64,000 bases of DNA from Pseudomonadota bacterium (GTDB lineage Bacteria; Pseudomonadota; Alphaproteobacteria; Acetobacterales; Acetobacteraceae), in the NCBI GenBank assembly GCA_021845595.1, contig JAJZVV010000008.1:1-64000 (forward strand). The letters run 5' to 3'. The position numbers and the translations under genes were made by a program. Under the pieces are notes generated by a model. The model worked only from the letters and a program-made list of their open reading frames with translations, had not been told where the DNA came from and searched no databases. Shown here piece after piece: positions 1-8,227 of the stretch. Every line of letters starts with the position of its first letter. Position 1 is the stretch's first letter.

Positions 1-58
1 CCTCGCAACCACAGCTTCTCAGCCCAGCCCCGGAGGGACAACCTCCATAGCAGCGACA

Positions 59-113
59 TCTAGAGCACGGTCCGATCGGATGGAATCATCCGATCGGACG
101 GTCGTGCTCTAGA
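59..113. repeat. Palindromic element, copy 1
   Basis: An imperfect hairpin bounded by TCTAGAGCAC (59-68) and its exact complement (104-113). An inner 12-bp arm at 71-82 pairs with 87-98 around a GAAT loop. No ORF fits it. It stands next to a second palindrome with similar TAGAGC/GCTCTA ends and resembles the dispersed intergenic palindromes (REP-like) of GC-rich alphaproteobacteria. Positions 1-58 hold nothing recognisable. Confidence 0.75.
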
Positions 114-124
114 AACCACATGAT

Positions 125-187
125 TAGGGCAACTTTGCCCGATCAGACTGACCGCGAAGCGGTTCAGTCTGATCGGACGTTGCTCTA
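125..187. repeat. Palindromic element, copy 2
   Basis: A hairpin with a 15-bp perfect stem (141-155 with 159-174, sharing GATCAGACTGA / TCAGTCTGATC) and a tiny GAA-centred loop. It is flanked by AGGGCAAC (125-132) and a near complement ending in GTTGCTCTA. Its right end overlaps the stop codon of the leftward aldo/keto reductase gene, so it could act as that operon's 3' transcript end as well as being a dispersed repeat. Confidence 0.7.
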
Positions 188-1036
188 GGCGGGCGAGGAG
201 GAACCCGCCGAGTCCCATGCCGGGGCGAAGCCCGGGCTGACGCAGCGTTCGGTCTTCGGCAGCGCGGCGATGGCAGCACGATCCGAATCGTCGAGCGTGA
301 TCGCCAGCGCGGCGAGATTCGCGCGCTGGCTGGCCCCCCGCGCGGCCTTCGGGATCGTCGCGACGCTGTCCTGATCGAGCAGCCATTTCAGCGCCACCTG
401 CGCCGGGCTGGCGCCGTGCTTGCGCGCAATGCGATCGAGCACCGGATGTTCGGCGAGCCGCCCCTGCGCCAGCGGGCAATAGGCGGTGACGGCGAGCCCG
501 TGCGCACGGGCATAGGCGAGCACCGCGGATTGATCGAGCAGCACGTGGTACTCGACCTGGTTGCAGACGATCGGCGCCTGGAACTCCTCCACCGCGCGAC
601 GCATCAGGGCCACGGGGAAATTGGAGACGCCGATCGCCCGCGCGCGTCCTTCCTCCTGCAGGCGCACCAGCGCCGCCAGGCTCGCGCCGAGATCCATGTC
701 GGGCGCCGGCCAGTGGATCAAATAGAGATCGACATAGTCGGTGCGCAGCGCGCGCAGACTGTCCTCCATCGCCCGGCGCATCGCGGCCGGAGCCAGATTC
801 TCCCACCAGACTTTCGTCGTGATGTGGATCCGCTCGCGCGCGACGGCGCTGGCGGCGAGCGCCTCGCCGATCGCGTCCTCGTTGCCGTACATCTGCGCCG
901 TGTCGATATGGCGGTAGCCCAGTTCCAGCGCCTGCTCCACGGCACTGCGGCACTCCGCTCCGCGCATGCGGAACGTGCCGAGGCCGAGCTTCGGCATGGT
1001 GAGACCGGGAACCGACAGCGCAGGAATCGCGTTCAT
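185..1036 (-). CDS. Aldo/keto reductase
   Basis: A cytosolic NAD(P)H-dependent carbonyl reductase of the AKR superfamily, 283 aa, a normal length for the 2,5-diketo-gluconate-reductase-like group. The catalytic tetrad is visible as D45 and Y50 (in DTAQMYGNE), K75 (in ITTKVWW) and H108 (in YLIHWP). NADPH-binding residues near the C-terminus (IPKAA) are also present. The ATG at 1036 is chosen over longer upstream options because it overlaps the TGA of the upstream WD40 gene by one base (TGATG), which implies translational coupling. It is the last gene of the GTPase-WD40-AKR operon. The physiological substrate cannot be read from sequence. Confidence 0.9.
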   Translation of the reverse strand: MNAIPALSVPGLTMPKLGLGTFRMRGAECRSAVEQALELGYRHIDTAQMYGNEDAIGEALAASAVARERIHITTKVWWENLAPAAMRRAMEDSLRALRTDYVDLYLIHWPAPDMDLGASLAALVRLQEEGRARAIGVSNFPVALMRRAVEEFQAPIVCNQVEYHVLLDQSAVLAYARAHGLAVTAYCPLAQGRLAEHPVLDRIARKHGASPAQVALKWLLDQDSVATIPKAARGASQRANLAALAITLDDSDRAAIAALPKTERCVSPGFAPAWDSAGSSSPA

Positions 1037-2091
1037 CAGGACCTCTTTGTGAAATCGACCAGCGCGGCGAAGCCGGTCTCCGAACCGATGGCGAGATGGG
1101 TGCCGTCGTCGCTCCAGGCCAGCGCCGAGATGGCGCCGCGTCCGGGTGCGGCGACGGGGAGAACGCGCTCGGTGCCGATATCGGCGAGAACCACGAGCCC
1201 GTCGGCGAACCCGGCAGCGACCATGTCCTGCTGCGGGTGGCAGGCGACGAAGCTGCACGGCACATTGTCGCCGCCAGCCAGCTCCAGCGGCGCCTTACCC
1301 ATCGGCCCACCGCCGAAGAACGGCCACAGCACCACTGTGTCCGCGCCGCTCGTCGCCAGCCATTTGCCGGTGCGCGAGAAGGAGAGCGCGTGTGTCTTCA
1401 GCGGGTAGCCGCTCATGCGCATGTCCTGCCCGTCGCTCAGCCGCCAGCCGTGCAGGGCATTCTCCTGCATGGAGGTGACGACGACATCGCCATCGGGGCT
1501 CAGCGCGATGGCGATATGGCTGCCTTTCCACTCGAGCACGCGCGGATTGTCCGTCTTCGAAGCGACGAACCAGAGGCTCGCGCCATTGTAATGCGACGCG
1601 GCGATGCGCTTGCCGCGCGCGTCGAACACGAGCCCGCTGACGGCAGATGGGTGCACCAGGGTCTTCAGCGCGCGCGCCTCGGCGTCGAACACATGCACGC
1701 TGCGCCCGACGGAGCACGCGAGCAGCCCGGCGCCCTTCCCGCCTTCGCCCTTCCCGCCACCATGGCTGGCGACATGCTCGACCCATTTCTGGCCGTAGCG
1801 CGCGATCTCGTGCACCGTCCCGTCGGCGCCGATGCGCAGGAAGGCGCCGTCATCGCCGCCGCTGACGAAACCGGACGCGGTGCAATCGGGGGCGAGCGCG
1901 AGCACGCCGCCGCGATGCGCTTCGACGCGCTGCCACTCGCTCCGCGCGCGCGGATCGGCCAGATGCACGGAGCCATCGCCGAGCGCGAAGGCGGCGCGGC
2001 CGGCACGGTCGAAGGCGCAGGCGACGACGAACGCATCGAGCGCGCGATGCTCACCGCGCGTCTGCAGCATGGTATCGGTATCGGCACTCAT
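1036..2091 (-). CDS. WD40-repeat beta-propeller protein
   Basis: A 351-aa protein with repeated WD40-like blades (for example SALAWSDDGTHLAIGSETG near the C-terminus, and LSFSRTGKWLATSGAD with VVLWPF mid-protein). No signal peptide is visible, so it is probably a cytosolic protein-protein scaffold. It starts 9 bp after the stop of the CobW-family GTPase and overlaps the aldo/keto reductase start by one base, so the three genes form one transcript. From general knowledge, WD40 proteins of this type recur next to COG0523 GTPases in alphaproteobacteria. A role in metal handling is therefore an inference from context only. Confidence 0.85.
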   Translation of the reverse strand: MSADTDTMLQTRGEHRALDAFVVACAFDRAGRAAFALGDGSVHLADPRARSEWQRVEAHRGGVLALAPDCTASGFVSGGDDGAFLRIGADGTVHEIARYGQKWVEHVASHGGGKGEGGKGAGLLACSVGRSVHVFDAEARALKTLVHPSAVSGLVFDARGKRIAASHYNGASLWFVASKTDNPRVLEWKGSHIAIALSPDGDVVVTSMQENALHGWRLSDGQDMRMSGYPLKTHALSFSRTGKWLATSGADTVVLWPFFGGGPMGKAPLELAGGDNVPCSFVACHPQQDMVAAGFADGLVVLADIGTERVLPVAAPGRGAISALAWSDDGTHLAIGSETGFAALVDFTKRS

Positions 2092-2100
2092 CGGCGCCGC

Positions 2101-3075
2101 TCAGCCCGCGACACAGGATTCGAACCCGCGGCGCAATTGCGGGCGGTTGAGATCTCGCCCGATCAGCACCAGCCGGCTGACCCGCGCCTCGCCCTCGCGC
2201 CACGGGCCGATGAAATCCCCGTCCGCCATCATGTGTACAGCCTGGAAGGCGAAGCGGCGATCGTCGCCGGCGTAGCTGAGAATTCCCTTGGTGCGCAGCA
2301 GATCCTGGCCCTTCGTGGCGAGCAGGCCGGAGATCCAGGCGTTGAATTTCTCCGGATCGATCGGCGATGTGACTTCGAGGCTGACGCTCTGCACCGCTTC
2401 GTCGTGCTCGTGCGTGTCCTCGGTGAGGAAGTCCGGCACGCGATCGAGGATGCGGCTGAGATCGAATGCGCCGCGATCGAGCACTTCGTCGATCGGCACC
2501 GAGGACCGCTCGGCCGGCAGGATGCGCGCGAACGGATTGATGGCGCGGATCTGCGCTTCCACCGCGGCGCGCTGGTCCGGCGTGACGAGGTCGATCTTGT
2601 TGAGCACGATGACATCGGCGAACGCGATCTGCTCCGCCGCCTCGGGGCTGTCGGCCAGGCGATCGGGCAGATGCTTGGCGTCGGCCACCGTCACCACCGC
2701 ATCGAGCCGCGTCCGCGCACGCACATCCTCGTCGACGAAGAAGGTCTGCGCCACCGGGCCGGGATCGGCGAGGCCCGTGGTCTCGACGATGATGCCGTCG
2801 AAACGCTCGCGCCGCTTCATCAGCCCACCGATGATGCGGATCAGATCGCCGCGCACGGTGCAGCAGATGCAGCCGTTGTTCATCTCGAACACTTCCTCAT
2901 CGGTGTCGACGACAAGGTCGTTGTCGACACCGAGCTCGCCGAACTCGTTGATCACGACGGCGAAGCGGCGGCCGTGATTCTCGGTCAGGATGCGGTTGAG
3001 CAAGGTCGTCTTGCCGGCGCCGAGATAACCGGTGAGCACCGTCACCGGCACCAGATCGGAGGCTGCCTCCGCCAT
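2101..3075 (-). CDS. CobW/COG0523-family metallochaperone GTPase
   Basis: A 324-aa P-loop GTPase with Walker A GYLGAGKT (residues 16-23), the zinc-binding CxCC motif C69-I-C71-C72 (in NNGCICC), Walker B region EFGELGVD, and the NKID guanine-specificity motif. A C-terminal CobW_C domain follows (AWISGLLATKG onward). Family members deliver Zn, Co or other metals to client enzymes. The G-E-x-G region and CxCC favour a zinc-type COG0523 member over the cobalamin-pathway CobW, because no cobalamin genes are nearby. It is the first gene of a three-gene operon. I looked for a Zur-like operator upstream and could not support one. Confidence 0.93.
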   Translation of the reverse strand: MAEAASDLVPVTVLTGYLGAGKTTLLNRILTENHGRRFAVVINEFGELGVDNDLVVDTDEEVFEMNNGCICCTVRGDLIRIIGGLMKRRERFDGIIVETTGLADPGPVAQTFFVDEDVRARTRLDAVVTVADAKHLPDRLADSPEAAEQIAFADVIVLNKIDLVTPDQRAAVEAQIRAINPFARILPAERSSVPIDEVLDRGAFDLSRILDRVPDFLTEDTHEHDEAVQSVSLEVTSPIDPEKFNAWISGLLATKGQDLLRTKGILSYAGDDRRFAFQAVHMMADGDFIGPWREGEARVSRLVLIGRDLNRPQLRRGFESCVAG

Positions 3076-3125
3076 TGCATTGCTCCAGAATCCAGGGAAG
3101 GGAGATTTGACGCCCTATATAGGGG

Positions 3126-4262
3126 TCATCGGCGCGCACGGCCACCGGCGGCGAGTAGGCGTTCCCGCCAGGCGGCGAGCGCGGCGAGGCCGGCGGGGCG
3201 ATCGAAGCGGCGGGCCCGGGCCAGTCCCGCGGCGCCCAGGGCCGCCCGCCGAGCGGGATCGCGGGCCAGGGCGAGGAACGCGGCGGCGATCGCGGCGGGG
3301 TCGTCCGGATCGACGACCAGTGCCGCTTCGCCGGCGACCTCGGGCAGGCCGCCGCGGTCAGAACAGACCAGCGCCGCCCCGCTCGCCATCGCCTCGAGCG
3401 CGGTGAGGCCGAACGGCTCCGGCCAGCGGCTCGGCACGGCGACGATGGCGGCACGCGCCATCGCCGCCAGCACCTCCGGGTGCGGACGATAGCCGCGGAG
3501 ACCGACGCCGGCCGCCTGCGCCCGCGGCCGCAGCGTGCGGAGGAACTGCGTTTCCGGACTGTTCGGGCCGAAACGGTCGGCGCCGATCATTTCCGCCCGC
3601 CAGCCGGGCAGCGCCGGCAGGGCGGCGGCGCAGGCGGCGACGAAACTGTCCGCCCCCTTGTCGGCAACGACGCGCCCGGCGAACAGGATCAGCGCCTCGC
3701 GCGGTTCGGCCGGCAGCGGCAGGGCATCGAGATCGAGGCAGTTCGGCAGCAGGGCGACGGCACCCTCGTCAACGCCCAGCCCTTCGAGCAGCCGGCCGCG
3801 CAGAAAGCGCGAGACCGTGGCGATGCCGGCAAGCCTGCCGAGCAGCGCCGCCCGCTCCGCCGCGCTGCGGGCGCCTTGCATGGATTGCGGGTCATTGTGC
3901 AGCACCAGCCCGACCGGGTACTGCAGGCGGCCGGCGAGGAACAGCGCGATGTCCGGCCGGTTGTGGACCTCGACGAGATCCGGCGGCTCGGCCCGGAGCG
4001 CGGCGAGCGCGGCGGCGGCGTAGCGGCGGGCAAAGGGCGCCGGCGGCCAGAAGGACGGCGCCAGAGCACGGAACGGCGGCGCGGCGAACGCCGGGGTCGG
4101 TGGCGCCGGGCCGAGCACCAGCGGCGCGAACCCATCCGGGTCCGCATTCAGCGTCCGCACCAGGAGCCCGATCGCCCCGGCCGCGGCCGGCGCGAAGGCC
4201 TCGCGCGGGGGCAGCAGCACGGCCACGCGCCGGCTTGCCAAGCCGGCGCCGGCGCCTAGCAT
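3126..4262 (-). CDS. GT4-family glycosyltransferase
   Basis: A GT-B fold glycosyltransferase of about 378 aa. The N-terminal acceptor half begins with VAVLLPPREAFAP. The C-terminal nucleotide-sugar half has ILFAGRVVADKGAD, then PSRWPEPFGLTALEAMASG, which contains the EPFGLTALE E-x7-E motif, and a conserved GGLPEV loop. The ATG at 4262 is preferred; an in-frame ATG at 4286 is possible but would overlap the ribosome-binding site and start of the divergent YciI gene. The acceptor is unknown. No polysaccharide genes flank it, so it is an isolated glycosyltransferase. Confidence 0.85.
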   Translation of the reverse strand: MLGAGAGLASRRVAVLLPPREAFAPAAAGAIGLLVRTLNADPDGFAPLVLGPAPPTPAFAAPPFRALAPSFWPPAPFARRYAAAALAALRAEPPDLVEVHNRPDIALFLAGRLQYPVGLVLHNDPQSMQGARSAAERAALLGRLAGIATVSRFLRGRLLEGLGVDEGAVALLPNCLDLDALPLPAEPREALILFAGRVVADKGADSFVAACAAALPALPGWRAEMIGADRFGPNSPETQFLRTLRPRAQAAGVGLRGYRPHPEVLAAMARAAIVAVPSRWPEPFGLTALEAMASGAALVCSDRGGLPEVAGEAALVVDPDDPAAIAAAFLALARDPARRAALGAAGLARARRFDRPAGLAALAAWRERLLAAGGRARR

Positions 4263-4284
4263 CGAGCCATAGGAGGAACCCGCC

Positions 4285-4581
4285 ATGCCCTATCTCATCG
4301 AAACCTTCGACCGCCCCGGCCACGCCCAGACGCGCGCCGAGCATCGCGCCGCCCATATCGCGTATCTGGACGCAAACAAAGCCAGGCTGCTCGCCTGCGG
4401 CGCCAAGCTCAGCGACGACGGCGCGAACGCGCTCGGCGGGGTCTATCTGCTCGATGTCGAGACCCGCGCCGCGGCCGAGGCCTTCATCGCCGCCGACCCG
4501 TTCACCCACGCCGACCTGTTCGAACGCGTCGAGATCACCCGCTGGCGCAAGGCGTATCTGGACGGGCGGAGCTATCTCTGA
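4285..4581 (+). CDS. YciI-family protein
   Basis: A 98-aa small ferredoxin-like alpha/beta barrel protein with the YciI pattern: an N-terminal beta strand (MPYLIETFD), a conserved R-x3-H-x3-Y helix (RAEHRAAHIAYLD), a GG turn, and the terminal DPF...ADLFERVEI segment. Family members often act as small dimeric enzymes or accessory domains; the substrate is unknown. The AGGAGG at 4271-4276 lies 8 bp before the ATG and fixes the start. It is divergent from the glycosyltransferase, with almost no space between the two. Confidence 0.88.
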   Translation: MPYLIETFDRPGHAQTRAEHRAAHIAYLDANKARLLACGAKLSDDGANALGGVYLLDVETRAAAEAFIAADPFTHADLFERVEITRWRKAYLDGRSYL

Positions 4582-4678
4582 GGGCGCGCGGTGCAACCCT
4601 GCCATACGATGGCCGGCATGCCGCGTTTGTTGCGATGCAGTATCCTGTGCGCGAGTTGAACGTGGCCAGGAGATCGTC

Positions 4679-5722
4679 ATGCGTCTCGCGCCTCTCACGC
4701 TCGCCTTCGGCGCCGCCCTCGTCCTTGCACTCCCGACCGCACGGGCCGAGGACCCGCTTCGCGCCCAGGCGAAACAGCTCTTCGGTGTAATCCCCGAGCT
4801 CGCCCCGGAGCTGCCGGACAACCCCAAGACCGCCGCGAAAGTCGATCTCGGCCGCATGCTGTATTTCGACCCGCGCCTGTCCGAGAGCCACAACATCAGC
4901 TGCAATTCCTGCCACCTGATCGGCCTCGGCGGGGCCGACGGGCGAGCCAATTCGATCGGCCACAACTGGCAGCACGGCGCGCGCAACGCCCCGACCGTGT
5001 TCAACGCCATATTCAATACGGCCCAGTTCTGGGACGGCCGCGCCAAGGACCTGAAGGAGCAGGCTGGCGGCCCGATCGTCAATCCGATCGAGATGAGCAT
5101 CACCAAGAGCCACGCCGTCGCCCAGCTCAAGGGAATCCCCGGCTACGCCGCCCCCTTCAAGGCCGCCTTCCCCGGCGAGTCCGACCCGATCACCTACGGC
5201 AATATCGAGCGCGCCATCGCCGTGTTCGAATCGACCCTGATCACCCCCGATGCACCGTTCGACCTCTGGCTCAAGGGTGACGACGCCGCGCTCGCCGAGC
5301 CGGCCAAGAAGGGGCTGGCGATCTTCATCGATGCCGGCTGCGCGGCGTGCCACAACGGCATCAATATCGGCGGGCGGATGTACGCGCCGTTCGGCGTCGT
5401 CGAGAAGCCGGGCTGGGAATATCTGCCGCCGAACGACCACGGCCGCCTCGCCGTCACCAACACGATCGCCGACGATTATGTCTTCAAGGTTCCCGGCCTG
5501 CGCAACGTCGCCCTTACCGCGCCCTATTTCCACTCGGGCTCGGCCTGGAGCCTGACCCAGGCCGTGACGGTGATGGCGCGCTCGCAGCTCGGCAAGACCC
5601 TGTCGGACAGCGAGATCACCGCCATCGTCGCCTTCCTCGACAGCCTCACCGGCAAGCAGCCGCAAGTCGTCTTCCCGATCCTGCCGCCGAGCGTGGCAAC
5701 GACGCCGCAGCCGGTGGAATAG
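4679..5722 (+). CDS. Di-heme cytochrome c peroxidase/MauG-family protein
   Basis: A 347-aa exported protein with a signal peptide ending near TARAED and two CxxCH haem-c sites: C75-N-S-C-H79 and C221-A-A-C-H225. It has the family's usual two-domain layout and length (about 320-350 aa). Known members reduce H2O2 with electrons from a small cytochrome c, or perform MauG-like oxidations, in the periplasm. The ATG at 4679 has AGGAG 8 bp upstream. It precedes a YVTN propeller protein and may be co-transcribed with it. Which of the two chemistries applies cannot be decided from sequence alone. Confidence 0.9.
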   Translation: MRLAPLTLAFGAALVLALPTARAEDPLRAQAKQLFGVIPELAPELPDNPKTAAKVDLGRMLYFDPRLSESHNISCNSCHLIGLGGADGRANSIGHNWQHGARNAPTVFNAIFNTAQFWDGRAKDLKEQAGGPIVNPIEMSITKSHAVAQLKGIPGYAAPFKAAFPGESDPITYGNIERAIAVFESTLITPDAPFDLWLKGDDAALAEPAKKGLAIFIDAGCAACHNGINIGGRMYAPFGVVEKPGWEYLPPNDHGRLAVTNTIADDYVFKVPGLRNVALTAPYFHSGSAWSLTQAVTVMARSQLGKTLSDSEITAIVAFLDSLTGKQPQVVFPILPPSVATTPQPVE

Positions 5723-5879
5723 CGGCTCGTACGTAATCTCCGCAACTCGCGGGAACCATCTGCCGGTGCTATCGAACAGCGGGCCGTGGCTGGACGAGCG
5801 GGCGCGAGCCCGCCGTTCAGCCACTTTCACCGGTCAACCGATCGCATCGGCCAGCCGGTGCCACGCGAAGGAGTGTGTC

Positions 5880-6896
5880 ATGCGGCGATGGAGGCGGCGG
5901 ATCGTGCGCGCGGCGATACTGGCCGCAGGTCTGGCCGCGATGCCGGGCTCCGGGCTCCGGGCCGGCGGGCCGGCGGCGGCCACGGGGCTTGCCTTCGTCG
6001 TCAATTCGGCGGAGGCCTCGCTCAGCGTCATCGACGTCACCACCGGCCAGGAGCTGCGCCGCATTCCGGTGCAGCGCGAGCCGCACCACATGGCGCTGAG
6101 CCCGGATCACGCCTCGCTGCTGGTCGGCGACACCGTCGGCAACACGGTCTATTTCCTTGATCCGCGCAGCGGTGCGGTGCAGCGCCAGGTCACGATCAGC
6201 GATCCCTACCAGCTGCAGTTCAGCCCGGACGGCAAGTGGCTGGTGGTGAACGGGCTGGCGCGCAACCAGGTGGACATCTACGACGCCGCCAGCCTGCAGC
6301 TCGTCCACCGCGTGGCGCTGGCGGCGATGCCGAGCCACGCCAATTTCACCCCCGATTCGAAAATCGTGTTCATCTCGCTCCAGCGCACCAACCGGCTCGC
6401 GGCGATCGAGATCGCCAGCGGCCGCGTGATCTGGAACGTCGATGTCGGCGCGACGCCGGCCGGTGTGCTGTTCCATGACGGCGAGGTGCTGGTCGGCCTG
6501 ATGGGCGACAACGCGATCGGCGTGGTGGACGCCGCGGATGGCCACATCCGCCGACGCATCCCGACCGGGCGCGGCGCGCACAATTTGTTCCTCTCGCCCG
6601 ACGGCCGGCTCATCTACGCCACCAACCGCGTCGACAGCACGATCTCCGTTCTCGACGCCCATACGCTGCGTGTCGAGCGCAGCTTCGCCGTGAGCGGCGG
6701 CCCGGACGATCTCGATTTCGCTCCGGACGGAATGATCTGGGCGACGCGGCGCTTCGCCCATTCGGTGGCGATCATCGACCCGGCCAGCGGCGCCTGGCGC
6801 GTCATCCCGGCCGGCCGTTCGCCGCACGGCATCTGGCTCAACACCCACGATGCGCTCCCGCCCGCCGGCGGGCCGGCGCCGCGCAAACTCTCCTGA
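5880..6896 (+). CDS. Exported YVTN-family beta-propeller protein
   Basis: A 338-aa secreted protein. The Arg-rich N-terminus (MRRWRRRIVRAAIL) leads into a signal peptide. Seven or so 40-residue blades follow with the YVTN pattern, e.g. FVVNSAEASLSVIDVTTGQ, LIYATNRVDSTISVLDAHT and HSVAIIDPASG. Such proteins often occur with periplasmic redox or quinoprotein systems, and this one follows a di-heme peroxidase. GGAG precedes the ATG at 5880. The next gene begins four bases after its stop, so they are probably co-transcribed. The molecular partner is unknown. Confidence 0.85.
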   Translation: MRRWRRRIVRAAILAAGLAAMPGSGLRAGGPAAATGLAFVVNSAEASLSVIDVTTGQELRRIPVQREPHHMALSPDHASLLVGDTVGNTVYFLDPRSGAVQRQVTISDPYQLQFSPDGKWLVVNGLARNQVDIYDAASLQLVHRVALAAMPSHANFTPDSKIVFISLQRTNRLAAIEIASGRVIWNVDVGATPAGVLFHDGEVLVGLMGDNAIGVVDAADGHIRRRIPTGRGAHNLFLSPDGRLIYATNRVDSTISVLDAHTLRVERSFAVSGGPDDLDFAPDGMIWATRRFAHSVAIIDPASGAWRVIPAGRSPHGIWLNTHDALPPAGGPAPRKLS

Positions 6897-6900
6897 GCCC

Positions 6901-7836
6901 GTGACCGACCCGTTCGACACGCTGGCCGGCTGGATCGAGGAGCATCTGCTGCTGCCGCTGCTTTATGCGATCGGCGGCATGGCGTGGGAGGATGTCGCCT
7001 ATGGCTGGGCGCTGTTCGCCGTCTACGGGGCGACGCAGGTGGCGCTGATGTATGCCGTCTGCGTGCCGCTGGAGCGCTGGCGGCCGGTGGAGCGCTGGGC
7101 GGACCGGCGCGCGGTGCTGACGGACGTGCTCTACACGCTGATCGCGCGCATCGGCGTGCTGCCGCTGGTGACGTTCGTCGCCTTCTACCGCATCCAGGTC
7201 GGGCTGAACGGCTGGCTCACCGACCATGGCTACGTGCCGCCCACGCTGGAGCGCCTGGCGCCGGGGCTGCTCGGGCACCCCTACGTGACATTCCTGATCT
7301 ATGCCCTGGTGCTCGATCTTGCCGATTACTGGCGCCACCGGCTCTCGCACCGGTTCCGGTGGTGGTACGCGCTGCACGCCCTGCACCACGCGCAGCGCCA
7401 GATGACATTCTGGTCCGACGACCGCAACCACCTGCTCGACGATCTCATCGCCGCGGTCTGGTTCGGCGTCATCGCGCTGGCCATCGGCGTGCCGCCGCTG
7501 CAGTTCCCGCTGCTGGTGCTGGCGCTGCGCTTCCTCGAGAGCCTGTCCCACGCCAACGCGCGCCTCTCGTTCGGCTGGCTCGGCGAGCGGCTGCTGATCT
7601 CGCCGCGCTTTCATCGCGCCCACCATGGCGTGCTCGCTGCCGGGCAGCGGAGCTGCAACTACGGCGCCGTGTTCCCGGTCTGGGACATGGCCTTCGGCAC
7701 CGCGGATTTCAGCCGCGACTATCCGGCCACCGGCGATCCTGACGCCGAAGAGTCGCTTGCCTCCGGCGGCTATCTGGCGCAGCAATGGGCCGGGATTCGC
7801 GGCCTCGTGGCCGCCTTCGGGGGAGTGCGCTCGTGA
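6901..7836 (+). CDS. Membrane fatty acid hydroxylase/sterol desaturase family protein
   Basis: About 311 aa, polytopic membrane protein with at least four hydrophobic segments. The three His clusters of the non-haem di-iron hydroxylases are seen: H146-R-L-S-H150, H159-A-L-H-H163, and H238-R-A-H-H242. Homologues hydroxylate lipids, carotenoids or sterol-like substrates. The GTG at 6901 is the preferred start because it lies directly after the preceding stop; an in-frame ATG at 6850 would overlap that gene by 47 bp and adds no conserved sequence. Acetobacteraceae make hopanoids and hydroxylated lipids, so a lipid substrate is a reasonable inference only. Confidence 0.85.
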   Translation: MTDPFDTLAGWIEEHLLLPLLYAIGGMAWEDVAYGWALFAVYGATQVALMYAVCVPLERWRPVERWADRRAVLTDVLYTLIARIGVLPLVTFVAFYRIQVGLNGWLTDHGYVPPTLERLAPGLLGHPYVTFLIYALVLDLADYWRHRLSHRFRWWYALHALHHAQRQMTFWSDDRNHLLDDLIAAVWFGVIALAIGVPPLQFPLLVLALRFLESLSHANARLSFGWLGERLLISPRFHRAHHGVLAAGQRSCNYGAVFPVWDMAFGTADFSRDYPATGDPDAEESLASGGYLAQQWAGIRGLVAAFGGVRS

Positions 7837-7852
7837 CGGCGAAGGACGTGGG

Positions 7853-8227
7853 ATGACAGGGGTTTCGGCACGGACGCTGCTCGCCGGCGTGGCGGTGATG
7901 GCGATGAGCGGGTGCGTCGGACCGCAGGAATATGTCCACTATCGCTGCAGCCACGGTGCCCGGCTGAATGTCAGCTTCCAGACCAACGCCCACACGGTGA
8001 CCATCAACGACATGGTCGGCCAGCAACACGTGCTGCGGGAGGTCTCCTCCGACGGCACCCAGACCGTCTATCAGGATGTCGCCGTCCGCTTCGTGCGCGA
8101 CGGCAACACCGCGGAATACAGCAGCCTTCAGGGGGTTCGGCGCGACCTGAGCTGCATTGCCGACTCGCCGGTCACGTCAGCCACGCCGGCGTGGGGAGCG
8201 CCTTTGCGCGCAGGAACTCCGGGTTGA
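7853..8227 (+). CDS. MliC-like lysozyme-inhibitor lipoprotein (putative)
   Basis: A 124-aa protein with a lipoprotein signal (VAVMAMSGC, lipidated Cys21). It then has a short beta-rich domain starting with YRCSHGARLNVSFQ and ending with DLSCIA. The Y-x-C-x2-G start and the C-terminal Cys match the MliC/PliC layout, whose members bind c-type lysozyme in the periplasm. The assignment rests on this pattern alone. The gene ends inside the 3' end of the convergent cysteine synthase (56-bp overlap), so a shorter true C-terminus is not excluded. Confidence 0.6.
   Translation: MTGVSARTLLAGVAVMAMSGCVGPQEYVHYRCSHGARLNVSFQTNAHTVTINDMVGQQHVLREVSSDGTQTVYQDVAVRFVRDGNTAEYSSLQGVRRDLSCIADSPVTSATPAWGAPLRAGTPG

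Noticed and set aside
3060-3125. Zur-like operator upstream of the CxCC GTPase
   Set aside because: I could not see a convincing palindrome of the alphaproteobacterial Zur type in this stretch.
1096-3492. A 798-residue plus-strand open frame
   Set aside because: Antisense to the WD40 and GTPase genes with clear motifs; no domain of its own.
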